Below are positions 1 through 8,058 of a stretch of DNA of 64,000 nt, one piece after another. Under the pieces are notes generated by a model. That model was given only the letters and a program-made list of their open reading frames with translations, had not been told where the DNA came from and searched no databases. Position 1 is the stretch's first letter; each line of letters begins with the position of its first letter. The stretch is from Phaeobacter sp. A36a-5a (lineage in GTDB: Bacteria > Pseudomonadota > Alphaproteobacteria > Rhodobacterales > Rhodobacteraceae). The stretch is taken from the NCBI RefSeq assembly GCF_037911135.1, contig NZ_JBBLYU010000001.1, forward strand, positions 1,426,001 to 1,490,000. Reading direction: 5' to 3'. The position numbers were made by a program, and so were the translations under genes.

Positions 1-874
1 CGCGCGTGGTGCTGCCGGCGTATTCTGAGAGGTAGATGGCGGCAAACAGGCCCACAGGCACCGCGACAGCAAGGGCGATTGCAGAGATATAAAGCGTACC
101 CCACAGCAGCGGCAGGATCGACAGATCGCTGTCGCCGCGGAAATTCGGCGCCCATGTGGTGCCAAAGAAGAAATCTGACCAGGCGTGAAGGCCAAAGAAG
201 TTGATGCTCTCAAACAGCATCGAGAAAACGATACCAACCGTGGTCAGGATCGCGAGGCTGGCCGCCAGAACCAGCAGTGCCATGATCCCCTGTTCCACCA
301 CATTGCGGGCGCGGAAATCCTTATGCGTGCGGCCATAGGCCCAGGCAAAGCCGACAATCGCCAGAAGACCGACGATCACCGACATGATGATCTGGCCTTT
401 GTTTGACTGGCTGCGATAGCTCTGGGCCGCGCTCAGAACCTCCGGGCGGACTTCAGACCCGAGGGCGACGCCGATGTCGCCGAGGCGGGCACGAATATCC
501 GTTTCACCGCTGTCGAGGCTGCGCGCCTCATCCGGCGAGAGCAGCCCCTGCGCCACCGCCTGATCCAGCCCATCGGCAAGACGGCGCACGTCGCTCATCA
601 CCAGACCCAGAGTGGAGTTCTCCGGCACCATCTCGGCGGGGATCATCGCCGAGACGCGATTTTCGATCACCATGGGCTGGGCCAATGTCCAGATCGCCAA
701 CACGGCAAGGGCAGGCACCAGCGCGCTGAAGGCCACGTTGTGACCATAGTAGGCCGGCAGGGAATGCAACGCCTTGGCGTCGCCCCCGGCCGAAGCAAGC
801 GCACGCTTGCGCCCAAGCACAAAGCCCAGCCCCGAAAGGGCGATCAGGGCAATAACGAGCCAGACTGTCGGCAT
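1..874 (-). CDS. pstC: Phosphate ABC transporter permease PstC (3' end outside window)
   Basis: Inner-membrane permease of the high-affinity phosphate importer PstSCAB. About 291 residues are visible from ATG at 874, and the gene runs off the left edge. The start MPTVWLVIALIAL is a membrane segment. A soluble stretch of about 90 residues follows, then further membrane segments, among them IIMSVIVGLLAIVGF and ISAIALAVAVPVGLF. The last of these opens the conserved permease domain with its LFAAIYLSEYA sequence. The extra N-terminal segment is common in long alphaproteobacterial PstC proteins. It lies downstream of pstS on the same strand, so pstA, pstB and phoU are expected further left. The family call rests on the visible permease part plus its neighbours. 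Confidence 0.88.
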   Translation of the reverse strand, partial: MPTVWLVIALIALSGLGFVLGRKRALASAGGDAKALHSLPAYYGHNVAFSALVPALAVLAIWTLAQPMVIENRVSAMIPAEMVPENSTLGLVMSDVRRLADGLDQAVAQGLLSPDEARSLDSGETDIRARLGDIGVALGSEVRPEVLSAAQSYRSQSNKGQIIMSVIVGLLAIVGFAWAYGRTHKDFRARNVVEQGIMALLVLAASLAILTTVGIVFSMLFESINFFGLHAWSDFFFGTTWAPNFRGDSDLSILPLLWGTLYISAIALAVAVPVGLFAAIYLSEYAGSTTR

Positions 875-965
875 CAGCTACTCCGTTTGAGTGGGGCGGA
901 AACTCCGCTCCTGCGGCGCCGGACGCGCCGACATGCAGGGGTATTTCATTTGGTGGTCGTGAAAT

Positions 966-995
966 GGGCCGGAGCAACCCTAGATGCCCCGGCCC
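966..995 (-). terminator. Stem-loop between pstS and pstC
   Basis: Inverted repeat GGGCCGG / CCGGCCC separated by 16 nt in the 144-nt gap after the pstS stop. It is followed on the minus strand by ATTTC rather than a real T-run, so it is more likely a transcript-stabilising or attenuating hairpin than a full terminator. Such an element would let the binding protein be made in excess of the permeases. Confidence 0.4.
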
Positions 996-1018
996 GTTGT
1001 CTCATTCTGGCCGAGCGA

Positions 1019-2074
1019 TCAGGAATTGCCGCCCATGACCTCTTCTTCGGAAACCACGGCTTGTGTCTTGCTCAGCTCGGGGTCGGCAACCAGACCGTAT
1101 TCCGCCAGCGGGCCATCGGGACCGGCCACTTCATCGGCGACGAAGAATTCAGCATATTCCTTCAGGCCGGGGATCACGCCGATATGGGCTTTCTTCACGT
1201 AGAAGAACAGCGGACGCGATACCGGGTATTCCCCTTCGGCAATGCTCTCGGTGGTGGGAACCACGCCGGACATGGTGGCAACCTGCAGCTTGTCGGTGTT
1301 GTTCTCGTAGAAGGCCAGACCAAAGACGCCGATACCGTCCTTGTTGGATTCAATCCGCGCCAGGGTCTCGGTGTAGTCGCCGTCGATGTCCACCGACACG
1401 CCATCGGTGCGCAGAGAGATGCAGGCTTTCTCGGCGGCTTTCTTCTTGGCCTTGTCGCTGTCGCCTTCGGCGTGGGCCAGCAGGTGTTCGAATGCGCCGG
1501 TGGCTTCACAGCCCGCCAGGATCACCTTGTCTTCGAAGACTTCACGGGTGCCGTGCTTGGTGCCGGGGATGAAGGCCTGGATGTTTTGTGCCGGGAAGGC
1601 GCTGTTGACGTCGGCCCAGGTCTTGTTCGGGTTGGCGACCATTTTGCCATCAACCAGGATTTCGTCGGAGAGCGCCAGGAACCAGTCGGTCGGCGTGTAT
1701 TCAAAGGCGTTGCCCTTGATGTCATTGGCAAACACGATGCCGTCATAGCCGATCTGAACTTCGATGATGTCGGTCACGCCGTTTTCGGCGCAGGCCTTGA
1801 TTTCCTTGTCCTTGATGCGGCGCGATGCGTTGGCCACGTCGATGGTGTTTTCACCAACACCTTCGCAGAACCGCTTGAGGCCAGCCGAGGACCCACCGGA
1901 TTCGACAACCGGTGTCGGGAAGTCGAAGTTCTCGCCGAAGGCTTCGGCCACGATGGAGGCATAGGGCAGAACGGTCGAAGAACCGGCAACCTGAACCTGA
2001 TCGCGCGCTGCCGCAGCAGTGGCAGAAACAGCCGAAATGGCCAGGGCGGATGCGGTGAGTTTCACAAAGGACAT
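1019..2074 (-). CDS. pstS: Phosphate-binding protein PstS
   Basis: Periplasmic phosphate receptor of the Pst importer, 351 residues. The N-terminus (MSFVKLTASALAISAV..ATAAAA) is a signal peptide of about 23 residues, followed by the family start with VAGSSTVLPY. The phosphate-loop sequence ESGGSSAG and the PGTKHGTREVFED region fit PstS. ATG at 2074 is chosen over the longer frame because AAGGAGA lies 6 nt upstream and the signal peptide starts there. It is the first gene of the pst operon and is preceded by a multi-unit Pho box, so induction by PhoB on phosphate starvation is expected. Confidence 0.93.
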   Translation of the reverse strand: MSFVKLTASALAISAVSATAAAARDQVQVAGSSTVLPYASIVAEAFGENFDFPTPVVESGGSSAGLKRFCEGVGENTIDVANASRRIKDKEIKACAENGVTDIIEVQIGYDGIVFANDIKGNAFEYTPTDWFLALSDEILVDGKMVANPNKTWADVNSAFPAQNIQAFIPGTKHGTREVFEDKVILAGCEATGAFEHLLAHAEGDSDKAKKKAAEKACISLRTDGVSVDIDGDYTETLARIESNKDGIGVFGLAFYENNTDKLQVATMSGVVPTTESIAEGEYPVSRPLFFYVKKAHIGVIPGLKEYAEFFVADEVAGPDGPLAEYGLVADPELSKTQAVVSEEEVMGGNS

Positions 2075-2151
2075 CTGTGTCTCCTTGGGTGTCAATTTTC
2101 AGGATCATCCCGTGATGATCTTGCGCCCTCACCTAAGGGCGGCGCGTGAGC

Positions 2152-2184
2152 CTTTTGTGACAGCTATGTAACAGCTGTATGACA
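2152..2184 (-). promoter_or_regulatory. Triple-repeat Pho box in front of pstS
   Basis: Read on the minus strand there are three contiguous 11-bp units: TGTCATACAGC, TGTTACATAGC and TGTCACAAAAG. This matches the PhoB layout of 7-bp TGTCA-type half sites every 11 bp. The block ends 78 nt before the pstS start codon. A further copy, TGTCACAAAAA, lies 19 nt upstream at 2204-2214, out of the 11-bp phase. PhoB binding is inferred from the consensus and from the gene it controls. Confidence 0.8.
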
Positions 2185-2297
2185 AACCCGGATTTCTGGC
2201 GGATTTTTGTGACAAAACGCTCCGGGTGCCCCGGCTTTTGTTAATCGCTGGCGGCTGTTGGCGCGGCTTAGGCCACATCGGTGCCCCGGTGGCCGGT

Positions 2298-3338
2298 TCA
2301 GCGCGGTAGGATGACGGTAAAGACGGTGCCAGTGGCGGCGCTGCTTTCAACCCGCAGGCGGCCGCGATGGCGGTTGACGATATGTTTGACAATCGCAAGC
2401 CCCAGACCGGTGCCGCCCTGCTCTCGGGATCGGTGGGTATCCACCCTGTAGAACCGTTCGGTCAGGCGCGGCAGATGCACGGGGTCGATCCCGCTGCCAT
2501 TGTCAATTACCTCGACCCTGACAGCAGCGGCGCGGACCGCTGGATCACGATCACGGGTCCGCAACCGCAGCGTGACGTGATCGCCGCCATATTTGATCGC
2601 GTTCTCAACCAGATTGGTGAAGACCTGCTGCAACTGGTCTGGATCGCCGGTAACGGCGGTTGGCGTCTCCGGTATGTCGAGCGTCAGCTGCACCTCGGCG
2701 GCCTCTGCAACCGGCTCCAGCGATTTCAGGGTCGAGGCCAGATGAGCGCCGAGATCCAGTTGTTCGCGCGGGCGCACCCGCTCCTCGCTTTCGACCCGGT
2801 TCAGCGACAGAAGATCACCAACCAGCCGGTTCATCCGATTGGCTTCATCCTGCATGATCTGCAAAAACCGATCCCGTGCCGCAGCATCATCGCGTGCAGG
2901 ACCGCGCAGCGTTTCGATAAACCCCATAAGCGCAGTGAGCGGCGTACGCAGTTCATGGCTGACATTGGCGACAAAATCACGCCGCATCTGGCTCGCCTGC
3001 TCGCGCTCGGTGATATCCGTGAGGCTGATCAGCGCCGCGCCGCCATTCACGGCGCCGATGCCCGGCACATAGCGCAGGGCCACCTCAAACGTGGTGTCCT
3101 GTGCGCCATCATTGGACAGGTGACGCGCGGTTTTGGCGCTGCGGTCGTAAAGGCAGCTTTCGATCGCCGTGGCCACATTGGGCTGGCGCAGGATGGTGGC
3201 GAAATGGCGCCCGACCAGATTGGCGCCCAGCAGCGTGGTCGCCGCCGCATTTGCGGCGATGAACCTTTCGCTTTGATCGACCAGCACAGCTGGCAAGGGG
3301 ATGGCCTCCATGAAACCGTTAATCAGATCGTCAGTCAT
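2298..3338 (-). CDS. phoR: PAS-domain sensor histidine kinase, PhoR-like
   Basis: Histidine kinase of 346 residues. A PAS domain (about residues 8-110) is followed by a HisKA dimerisation domain with phospho-acceptor H128 in SHELRTPL. The ATPase domain has the N box around N246 (NLVENAIKYGG), the G1 box DNGSGI near 279 and GTGLGLAIVKH near 309. No membrane segment is evident at the N-terminus, unlike E. coli PhoR. It could therefore sense through the PAS domain or through Pst/PhoU contacts. Its position directly upstream of pstS on the same strand supports the PhoR call; the partner phoB is not in the window. Confidence 0.85.
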   Translation of the reverse strand: MTDDLINGFMEAIPLPAVLVDQSERFIAANAAATTLLGANLVGRHFATILRQPNVATAIESCLYDRSAKTARHLSNDGAQDTTFEVALRYVPGIGAVNGGAALISLTDITEREQASQMRRDFVANVSHELRTPLTALMGFIETLRGPARDDAAARDRFLQIMQDEANRMNRLVGDLLSLNRVESEERVRPREQLDLGAHLASTLKSLEPVAEAAEVQLTLDIPETPTAVTGDPDQLQQVFTNLVENAIKYGGDHVTLRLRTRDRDPAVRAAAVRVEVIDNGSGIDPVHLPRLTERFYRVDTHRSREQGGTGLGLAIVKHIVNRHRGRLRVESSAATGTVFTVILPR

Positions 3339-3387
3339 GTGCCCCTCGCGTTTTAGCTGTGCCGGCCGTGTTACAAATCAATTGTAA

Positions 3388-4545
3388 CTATGACATGGCA
3401 GCCGCGACCGCTTCGGTGAAGACAGCGCAGAGCGTTGCCGGATCCTCAAGCCCGACCGAGACGCGGAAGAACCCTTCGCTCAGCCCCAGTTTGGCGCGAT
3501 CCTCCGCGCTGAGGGCGCGGTGCGAGGAAGAGGCCGGATGCGACAGCGTTGTGCCCACATCGCCAAGGGTCGGGGCAAAGTTCAGCCCATCTGCCGCCCG
3601 GGTAAAGGCATTGGCGGCAGCGCGCCCGCCCTCAAGCTCGAAGCTGACCATATTGCAGCCCCTGCCCTCCAACAGCGCCATTGCGCGCTCGTGATCGGGA
3701 TGATCCTTGCGGGTCGGGTAGATCACCCGCTTCACCCCCGGCAGCCCCGCCAGATGGTCCGCCAGCGTCACCGCCGTGGCCTGCGCGCGTTCAAACCGCA
3801 GCTCGAACGAGAGCATACCGCGTTCGGCGAGCCAGCAGTCGAACGGGCTGGGCGTCATGCCGGTGGTCACCACATAGACGCTGAGACGGGTGTTGATCTC
3901 AGGATCCTTGGCCACGACATAACCGAGCATCACATCGGAATGGCCGGCCAGCAGCTTGGTGATTGAATGGATGACGATATCGGCGCCGTGGTCAAAGGGA
4001 CGAAAGCCCCGCGGCGTGGTAAAGGTATTGTCCACCACCAAGAGAATATCGCGATCCTTGCAGAGCTGGGCCAGCCCGTCGATATCGGCGACGGCAAGCG
4101 TCGGGTTTGACACCGCCTCGACCAGGATCATCTTGGTTTCGGGGCGGATCGCGGCCTCCACTGCGGCCACATCACCGGGATTGGCCAAAGTGGTTTCAAT
4201 GCCCAGACGCGGCAGATCCTCGGCCATCAGGCGCATCGACCGCCCGTAGAGCTGATTGCCGCCAATCACGTGATCGCCGGTTTTCAGCAGGCCCAGCAGA
4301 ACGGCCGAAACCGCCGCCATGCCGGAGCCGGTCACGACACCGCCGGGCATACCTTCCATCGCATCCAGCCGCTTGGCGACCACATCGGCATTGGGATGGC
4401 CTTCGCGGGAGTAGGTATAGCCGTGCACCCGCCCTTCGTACTGGTCATCAAGCGCATCCGGCGTTTCGCTGGCATAGACCACCGACGGGCTGAGCGGTGT
4501 CACAACCGGATGGCTCGCGCTGAAGGGCAAGGGATCTGGCCGCAT
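3388..4545 (-). CDS. Trans-sulfuration family PLP enzyme (cystathionine gamma-synthase/lyase-like)
   Basis: PLP-dependent Cys/Met metabolism enzyme of 385 residues, a typical length. Visible motifs are YSREGHPNAD near 45, the cofactor-binding VVTGSGMAAV near 71, VDNTFTTP with Asp172, and the Schiff-base lysine K197 in HSITKLLAGHSD. ATG at 4545 is preferred over a GTG 24 nt upstream because AAAGGG lies 7 nt in front of it. Cystathionine gamma-lyase, gamma-synthase, methionine gamma-lyase and O-acylhomoserine sulfhydrylase share this fold, so the exact reaction cannot be fixed. It ends a leftward cluster with a carbonic anhydrase, gmk and yicC. Confidence 0.85.
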   Translation of the reverse strand: MRPDPLPFSASHPVVTPLSPSVVYASETPDALDDQYEGRVHGYTYSREGHPNADVVAKRLDAMEGMPGGVVTGSGMAAVSAVLLGLLKTGDHVIGGNQLYGRSMRLMAEDLPRLGIETTLANPGDVAAVEAAIRPETKMILVEAVSNPTLAVADIDGLAQLCKDRDILLVVDNTFTTPRGFRPFDHGADIVIHSITKLLAGHSDVMLGYVVAKDPEINTRLSVYVVTTGMTPSPFDCWLAERGMLSFELRFERAQATAVTLADHLAGLPGVKRVIYPTRKDHPDHERAMALLEGRGCNMVSFELEGGRAAANAFTRAADGLNFAPTLGDVGTTLSHPASSSHRALSAEDRAKLGLSEGFFRVSVGLEDPATLCAVFTEAVAAAMS

Positions 4546-4572
4546 CAGCGACCCTTTGGAATTTCTCACGTG

Positions 4573-5094
4573 TCAGACCTCTGTCAGTTCGTCGCGAAAA
4601 CGACGCATGTTTTCCTGGTAGTGCTCAGCGCTCTGGCGCAGCGACTGCACCAGAGCCTCGTCAACATCCCGGACAATCTTGCCGGGTGCGCCCATGACCA
4701 GAGAGTTATCTGGGATTTCTTTATTCTCTGTAATCAGGGCGCCCGCACCGATCAGGCAGTTCTTGCCGATCCTGGCACCGTTCAGAATGGTCGCACCCAT
4801 TCCGATCAGGGAGTTGTCGCCAATGGTGCAGCCATGCAGCATCACCTTGTGGCCGATGGTGCAGTTTTCACCAATGGTCAGCGGGTAGCCTGCGTCAATG
4901 TGCATGACGCAGTTTTCCTGCACGTTGGAGCCGCGACCGATACGGATCTCTTCGTGATCGGCCCGGATGGTGGTGCCAAACCAGACCGAGGCCCCCTCCT
5001 CCAGCACCACAAGGCCAATCAGGTTGGCGTCGGGCGCGACCCAGGTGTCGGCGTGGATGTTCGGGGTCTTGTCGCCCAGGGCATAGATGGTCAT
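4573..5094 (-). CDS. Gamma-carbonic anhydrase family protein
   Basis: Left-handed beta-helix protein of 173 residues built from hexapeptide repeats (for example [20 protein letters not shown]). The three metal-ligand histidines of the gamma class are present: H65 (CVMHID), H82 and H87 (GHKVMLHG). It belongs to the YrdA/PaaY/CaiE branch, whose members are either slow zinc carbonic anhydrases or of unknown substrate. The start overlaps the gmk stop by 4 nt (ATGA), so the two are translationally coupled. Confidence 0.87.
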   Translation of the reverse strand: MTIYALGDKTPNIHADTWVAPDANLIGLVVLEEGASVWFGTTIRADHEEIRIGRGSNVQENCVMHIDAGYPLTIGENCTIGHKVMLHGCTIGDNSLIGMGATILNGARIGKNCLIGAGALITENKEIPDNSLVMGAPGKIVRDVDEALVQSLRQSAEHYQENMRRFRDELTEV

Positions 5095-5732
5095 GACAGC
5101 TCCTCAAATTCGCTTTGCAGGCCGCGCACGTGGTCCATCAGATGGGGCTGCTGGATCCGGCGCAGGCGGGTGGCGGTGATAATTGTCTTCAGCTGTGCCT
5201 CGGTCGCGTCGAGGTCATCGTTGATCAGCACGTGGTCATAGCTGCCCCAGTGGCTGATCTCGTCCCAGCTTTTCTCCATCCGGCGGGTGATCGTAGCGGC
5301 ATCGTCCTGCGCCCGGCTTTCCAGACGACGGCGCAACTCCAAGATCGAGGGGGGCAGCAGGAAGATCGACAGCGTGTGCTGGCCCAGATCCGAGTTGCGG
5401 ATCTGCTGGGCGCCCTGCCAGTCGATATCAAAAAGCACGTCGCGCCCGCTATCAATCGCCGCCTTTACCGGCCCCTTGGGCGAGCCGTAGAAATTGCCGA
5501 ACACATGAGCGTGTTCCAGCATGTCGCCTTCGCTCACCGCAGTTTTGAAGGCATCGGTGGTGATAAAATGATAGTCCTGCCCATCCACCTCGCCCGGGCG
5601 CGGGTTGCGCGTGGTGGCGGAGACGGAGAATTCGATGCTGGGATCCCAGGACCGCAGTCGTTTTGCCAATGTGGATTTCCCGGCCCCCGAGGGCGAAGAA
5701 AGGATGATCAACAGGCCGCGCCGATCTGCCAT
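5091..5732 (-). CDS. gmk: Guanylate kinase
   Basis: ATP:GMP phosphotransferase of purine nucleotide synthesis, 213 residues, cytosolic. The P-loop [10 protein letters not shown] (residues 12-21) sits at the N-terminus. It is followed by the GMP-binding segment [14 protein letters not shown] with the conserved Tyr and Phe (YHFITTDAF), and by [17 protein letters not shown] lies 8 nt before the ATG. It follows yicC by 46 nt, a gene order found in many proteobacteria. Confidence 0.96.
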   Translation of the reverse strand: MADRRGLLIILSSPSGAGKSTLAKRLRSWDPSIEFSVSATTRNPRPGEVDGQDYHFITTDAFKTAVSEGDMLEHAHVFGNFYGSPKGPVKAAIDSGRDVLFDIDWQGAQQIRNSDLGQHTLSIFLLPPSILELRRRLESRAQDDAATITRRMEKSWDEISHWGSYDHVLINDDLDATEAQLKTIITATRLRRIQQPHLMDHVRGLQSEFEELS

Positions 5733-5778
5733 GGCGTGCTCTCCTTATGTCTTATGACGTTGTTGTTATTCTGTGTCG

Positions 5779-6675
5779 TTATTCGATGTTCTGGACCTGC
5801 TCGCGCATCTGGTCGATCACCGCCTTCAGCTCAAGCCCGACCGCCGTCAGATCGCTGTTCTGCGCCTTCGCGCAGAGTGTGTTGGCCTCGCGGTTGAATT
5901 CCTGCATCAGGAAATCCAGTTTGCGCCCGACCGCCCCGCCCTTGGCCAGAAGGTCACGCGCTGCCGCAACATGGGCGGTGAGCCGATCCAATTCTTCGGT
6001 GACGTCGGATTTTACCGCCAGAAGCGCCAGTTCCTGCGCCAGACGGGTTTCATCGACGCCGTCGCTGTTGTCCAGAACCCGCGCAAGATTGGTCCGCAGG
6101 TTTGCGGCAACCTCATCCTTGCGCGCCTCGGCGCGGCGTGCGGCCTCATCGCGCAGCGTGCTGATCTGGTCCAGTTGGTCCATCAGCACGGTCTTCAGCG
6201 CGGCGCCCTCGCTGGCGCGCATGTTAACAAAGTCGGACAGGATTGCGGCGAAATCTGCGCTCAGTGCCGCCACGATCGGGGCGGGATCATCGGCACTGCT
6301 GGCCTGCTCCAACACGCCGCGCTGCGCCAGAAGATCGGCCGCCGTGGTCTGTGCCAGCACAATGCCGGCAGCATCGGCCTGACGCTCCACCTCGGCAATC
6401 GCCTGCAATAGCGATGCCAGCGCCGGCTGGTTGATCTCAAGCGCGCTTGCGGCGGCTTCGCTGCGGCTGATGCGCAGGGTCATGGAGACGTTGCCGCGCG
6501 ACAGCGCCTTGCTCAATTGGCCACGCAGGTTGGTCTCAAGCCCCTCCAGCCAGTCCGGAATGCGCAGCCGCAGATCCAGCCCCTTGGCGTTGACCGAGCG
6601 CAATTCGCACGACCAGCTATGGGCGCCGATGCTGCCCTGTCCCGCTGCAAAGCTCGTCATTGAATGGATGGTCAT
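5779..6675 (-). CDS. yicC: YicC family endoribonuclease
   Basis: YicC/YloC family protein of 298 residues. The family start IHSMTSFAAGQG and the middle motif SVNAKGLDLRLRIP are present, and the C-terminal DUF1732 domain contains KLDFLMQEFNREANTLCAK. E. coli YicC is described as an endoribonuclease that acts on a small RNA, so a role in RNA decay is plausible here. GGAGGG lies 9 nt upstream of the start. It is transcribed away from the PAS_5 gene, and the spacer between them carries CtrA-like sites. Confidence 0.92.
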   Translation of the reverse strand: MTIHSMTSFAAGQGSIGAHSWSCELRSVNAKGLDLRLRIPDWLEGLETNLRGQLSKALSRGNVSMTLRISRSEAAASALEINQPALASLLQAIAEVERQADAAGIVLAQTTAADLLAQRGVLEQASSADDPAPIVAALSADFAAILSDFVNMRASEGAALKTVLMDQLDQISTLRDEAARRAEARKDEVAANLRTNLARVLDNSDGVDETRLAQELALLAVKSDVTEELDRLTAHVAAARDLLAKGGAVGRKLDFLMQEFNREANTLCAKAQNSDLTAVGLELKAVIDQMREQVQNIE

Positions 6676-6778
6676 GTCCTGCTGCCCTCCGAGGCGCCCA
6701 AGGCGCAGTTTTGCGTGGTCAAAGGTTTACAAACGGGCAGCCGACAAGTCCATAAGCGCGCGGTCCTATCCTAAAGTG

Positions 6779-6793
6779 TTAACCATTGATTAA
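6779..6793. promoter_or_regulatory. CtrA-type binding site TTAA-N7-TTAA
   Basis: The sequence TTAACCATTGATTAA is an exact match to the alphaproteobacterial CtrA consensus (TTAA, 7 nt, TTAA). It lies 104 nt upstream of yicC and 128 nt upstream of the PAS_5 gene start, in an AT-rich patch. Either divergent gene could be controlled; the PAS_5 gene is more likely given the second site nearer to it. Confidence 0.55.
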
Positions 6794-6828
6794 AGAAGTA
6801 GTCCAAAATTGAATAAGATTGTGGCATG

Positions 6829-6843
6829 TTAACTTCAGGATAA
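6829..6843. promoter_or_regulatory. Second CtrA-like site, one mismatch
   Basis: TTAACTTCAGGATAA has the TTAA-N7-TTAA spacing with one mismatch in the second half (ATAA). It lies 36 nt right of the perfect site at 6779-6793 and 77 nt before the PAS_5 start. The pairing of a perfect and a near-perfect site is better than chance would suggest. Confidence 0.4.
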
Positions 6844-6920
6844 CCAATTCGGCATTAATCGTTAGGCAACCAACTTTAGCTTGGCGCATGACCCAGCCGG
6901 ATCCAGCGAGGATGACAGCG

Positions 6921-7754
6921 ATGTTTTTTGGCGGCCGCAAAGATAACGATCAGACCGATGGTCAAACTAAGGTTGTGGCAATGGACCGGTTCCGTGCTGC
7001 GGGATCGCTGTCTCCCATGCGTCAGGCGGAGGCCTATTGGACCGCCCTGCGCCGGGGTGATGACATTCCCAGCCGGTCGCAGATTGACCCGCGCGGGCTG
7101 GAGAACATCCTGCCCCAGACCTTTATTCTGGAACGGATCGCGCCCGGTATCGCCCGGTTCCGTCTTGCCGGACAGCGGGTGAATGAAATGGCTGGCATGG
7201 AAGTGCGCGGCATGCCGATCACCGCTTTCTTCACACCGGAGGCGCGCAAACAGATGAGCGCGGCAATGGAAACCATGTTCGACACGCCCGCCATCATCGA
7301 ACTGACGCTTCAGACCGAAAACAACCGTCTGCGCGGCGCACGTGAGGCGCGTATGCTGCTGCTGCCGCTGCGCAGCGATCTGGGCGACATCAGCCGTGCG
7401 CTGGGTGTTTTCATCTCCGAAGGCAACCCGACCGGTACGTCACAGCGGTTCTCCATCACCGAAACAAAGATCCGTCAGGTCAGCCATAAGGGCGACACCC
7501 CCTTTAAGGCCAAGCCACGAGCCGCTGATCCGGTCGCACCCCAGCGTAAACCGCAGGACGTCAACACACCCAATCCGGGGTTTGCCGAGACGCAGGCGCG
7601 GTTTGAGCCAGAGCCGAGCGTGATGACCGAAGCGCGTTCGCTGATTGAGCGCAGCCGCCAGATGTCGAGCGCGAAGGACGTGGCGCCAAAGGCCGAAAAA
7701 CAGCCCGCCAAGAAGCGCGGCAGCCACCTCCGACTGGTGGTCAGCAAAGACTGA
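6921..7754 (+). CDS. PAS_5 domain protein
   Basis: Cytosolic protein of 277 residues from ATG at 6921. GCGAGGA lies about 8 nt upstream of this start; a longer frame opens further upstream but has no ribosome site. Residues about 25-155 match the alphaproteobacterial PAS_5 family: an AEAYWTALRRG start, a DPRGLENILPQTFILER core and LAGQRVNEMAGMEVRG. The last 120 residues are charged, poor in predicted structure and end in a basic tail (KKRGSHLRLVV). No output domain is visible. PAS_5 proteins are found in groups in Rhodobacterales and their role is unknown. CtrA-like sites upstream suggest cell-cycle or motility control. Confidence 0.8.
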   Translation: MFFGGRKDNDQTDGQTKVVAMDRFRAAGSLSPMRQAEAYWTALRRGDDIPSRSQIDPRGLENILPQTFILERIAPGIARFRLAGQRVNEMAGMEVRGMPITAFFTPEARKQMSAAMETMFDTPAIIELTLQTENNRLRGAREARMLLLPLRSDLGDISRALGVFISEGNPTGTSQRFSITETKIRQVSHKGDTPFKAKPRAADPVAPQRKPQDVNTPNPGFAETQARFEPEPSVMTEARSLIERSRQMSSAKDVAPKAEKQPAKKRGSHLRLVVSKD

Positions 7755-7818
7755 GGCCTGAGACGGCACAGCATATTCCCGAGATACTTTCGCGCTACTG
7801 GACATAGCTAGAAAGCAG

Positions 7819-7855
7819 ACGCCCCGCGACAGAAAGTCCGGGGCGTTTCCCTTTT
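7819..7855 (+). terminator. Rho-independent terminator of the PAS_5 gene
   Basis: Stem ACGCCCCG / CGGGGCGT with a 12-nt loop, followed by TTCCCTTTT. Confidence 0.75.
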
Positions 7856-7980
7856 GTCAGATGCGCAAACGACCCTGTCGCCATGTCCAAGGTGCTGCGC
7901 CCACGGGGCTGGTGGCGTCTTGCGGATCGCTGCCGAAACTCTGGCTAAGGTGCATCAGCAACTTCTCCCAACCCTTTGAA

Positions 7981-8011
7981 TAAAAAGACCCTCACCCGGA
8001 TGGGGTGAGGG
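7981..8011 (-). terminator. Rho-independent terminator of the DAHP synthase gene
   Basis: On the minus strand a perfect stem of CCCTCACCC pairs across a short loop with GGGTGAGGG, followed by TCTTTTTA. It lies 48 nt after the stop codon at 8059. Confidence 0.8.
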
Positions 8012-8058
8012 CCCATTGCTAGGTGCCATCCTGATGATCAGGGTGGATCTGTGGGTGA

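Larger units (their letters stand above)
7755..8058. other. Convergent intergenic region with two terminators
   Basis: 304 nt between convergent genes. It holds the two hairpins listed separately, one for each direction. I see no open frame with coding character and no other structured element. Confidence 0.6.

Noticed and set aside
740-2149. Long rightward open frame of 469 codons opposite pstS
   Set aside because: It mirrors pstS, which has a signal peptide, family motifs and a ribosome site. The opposite frame is an effect of high GC3.
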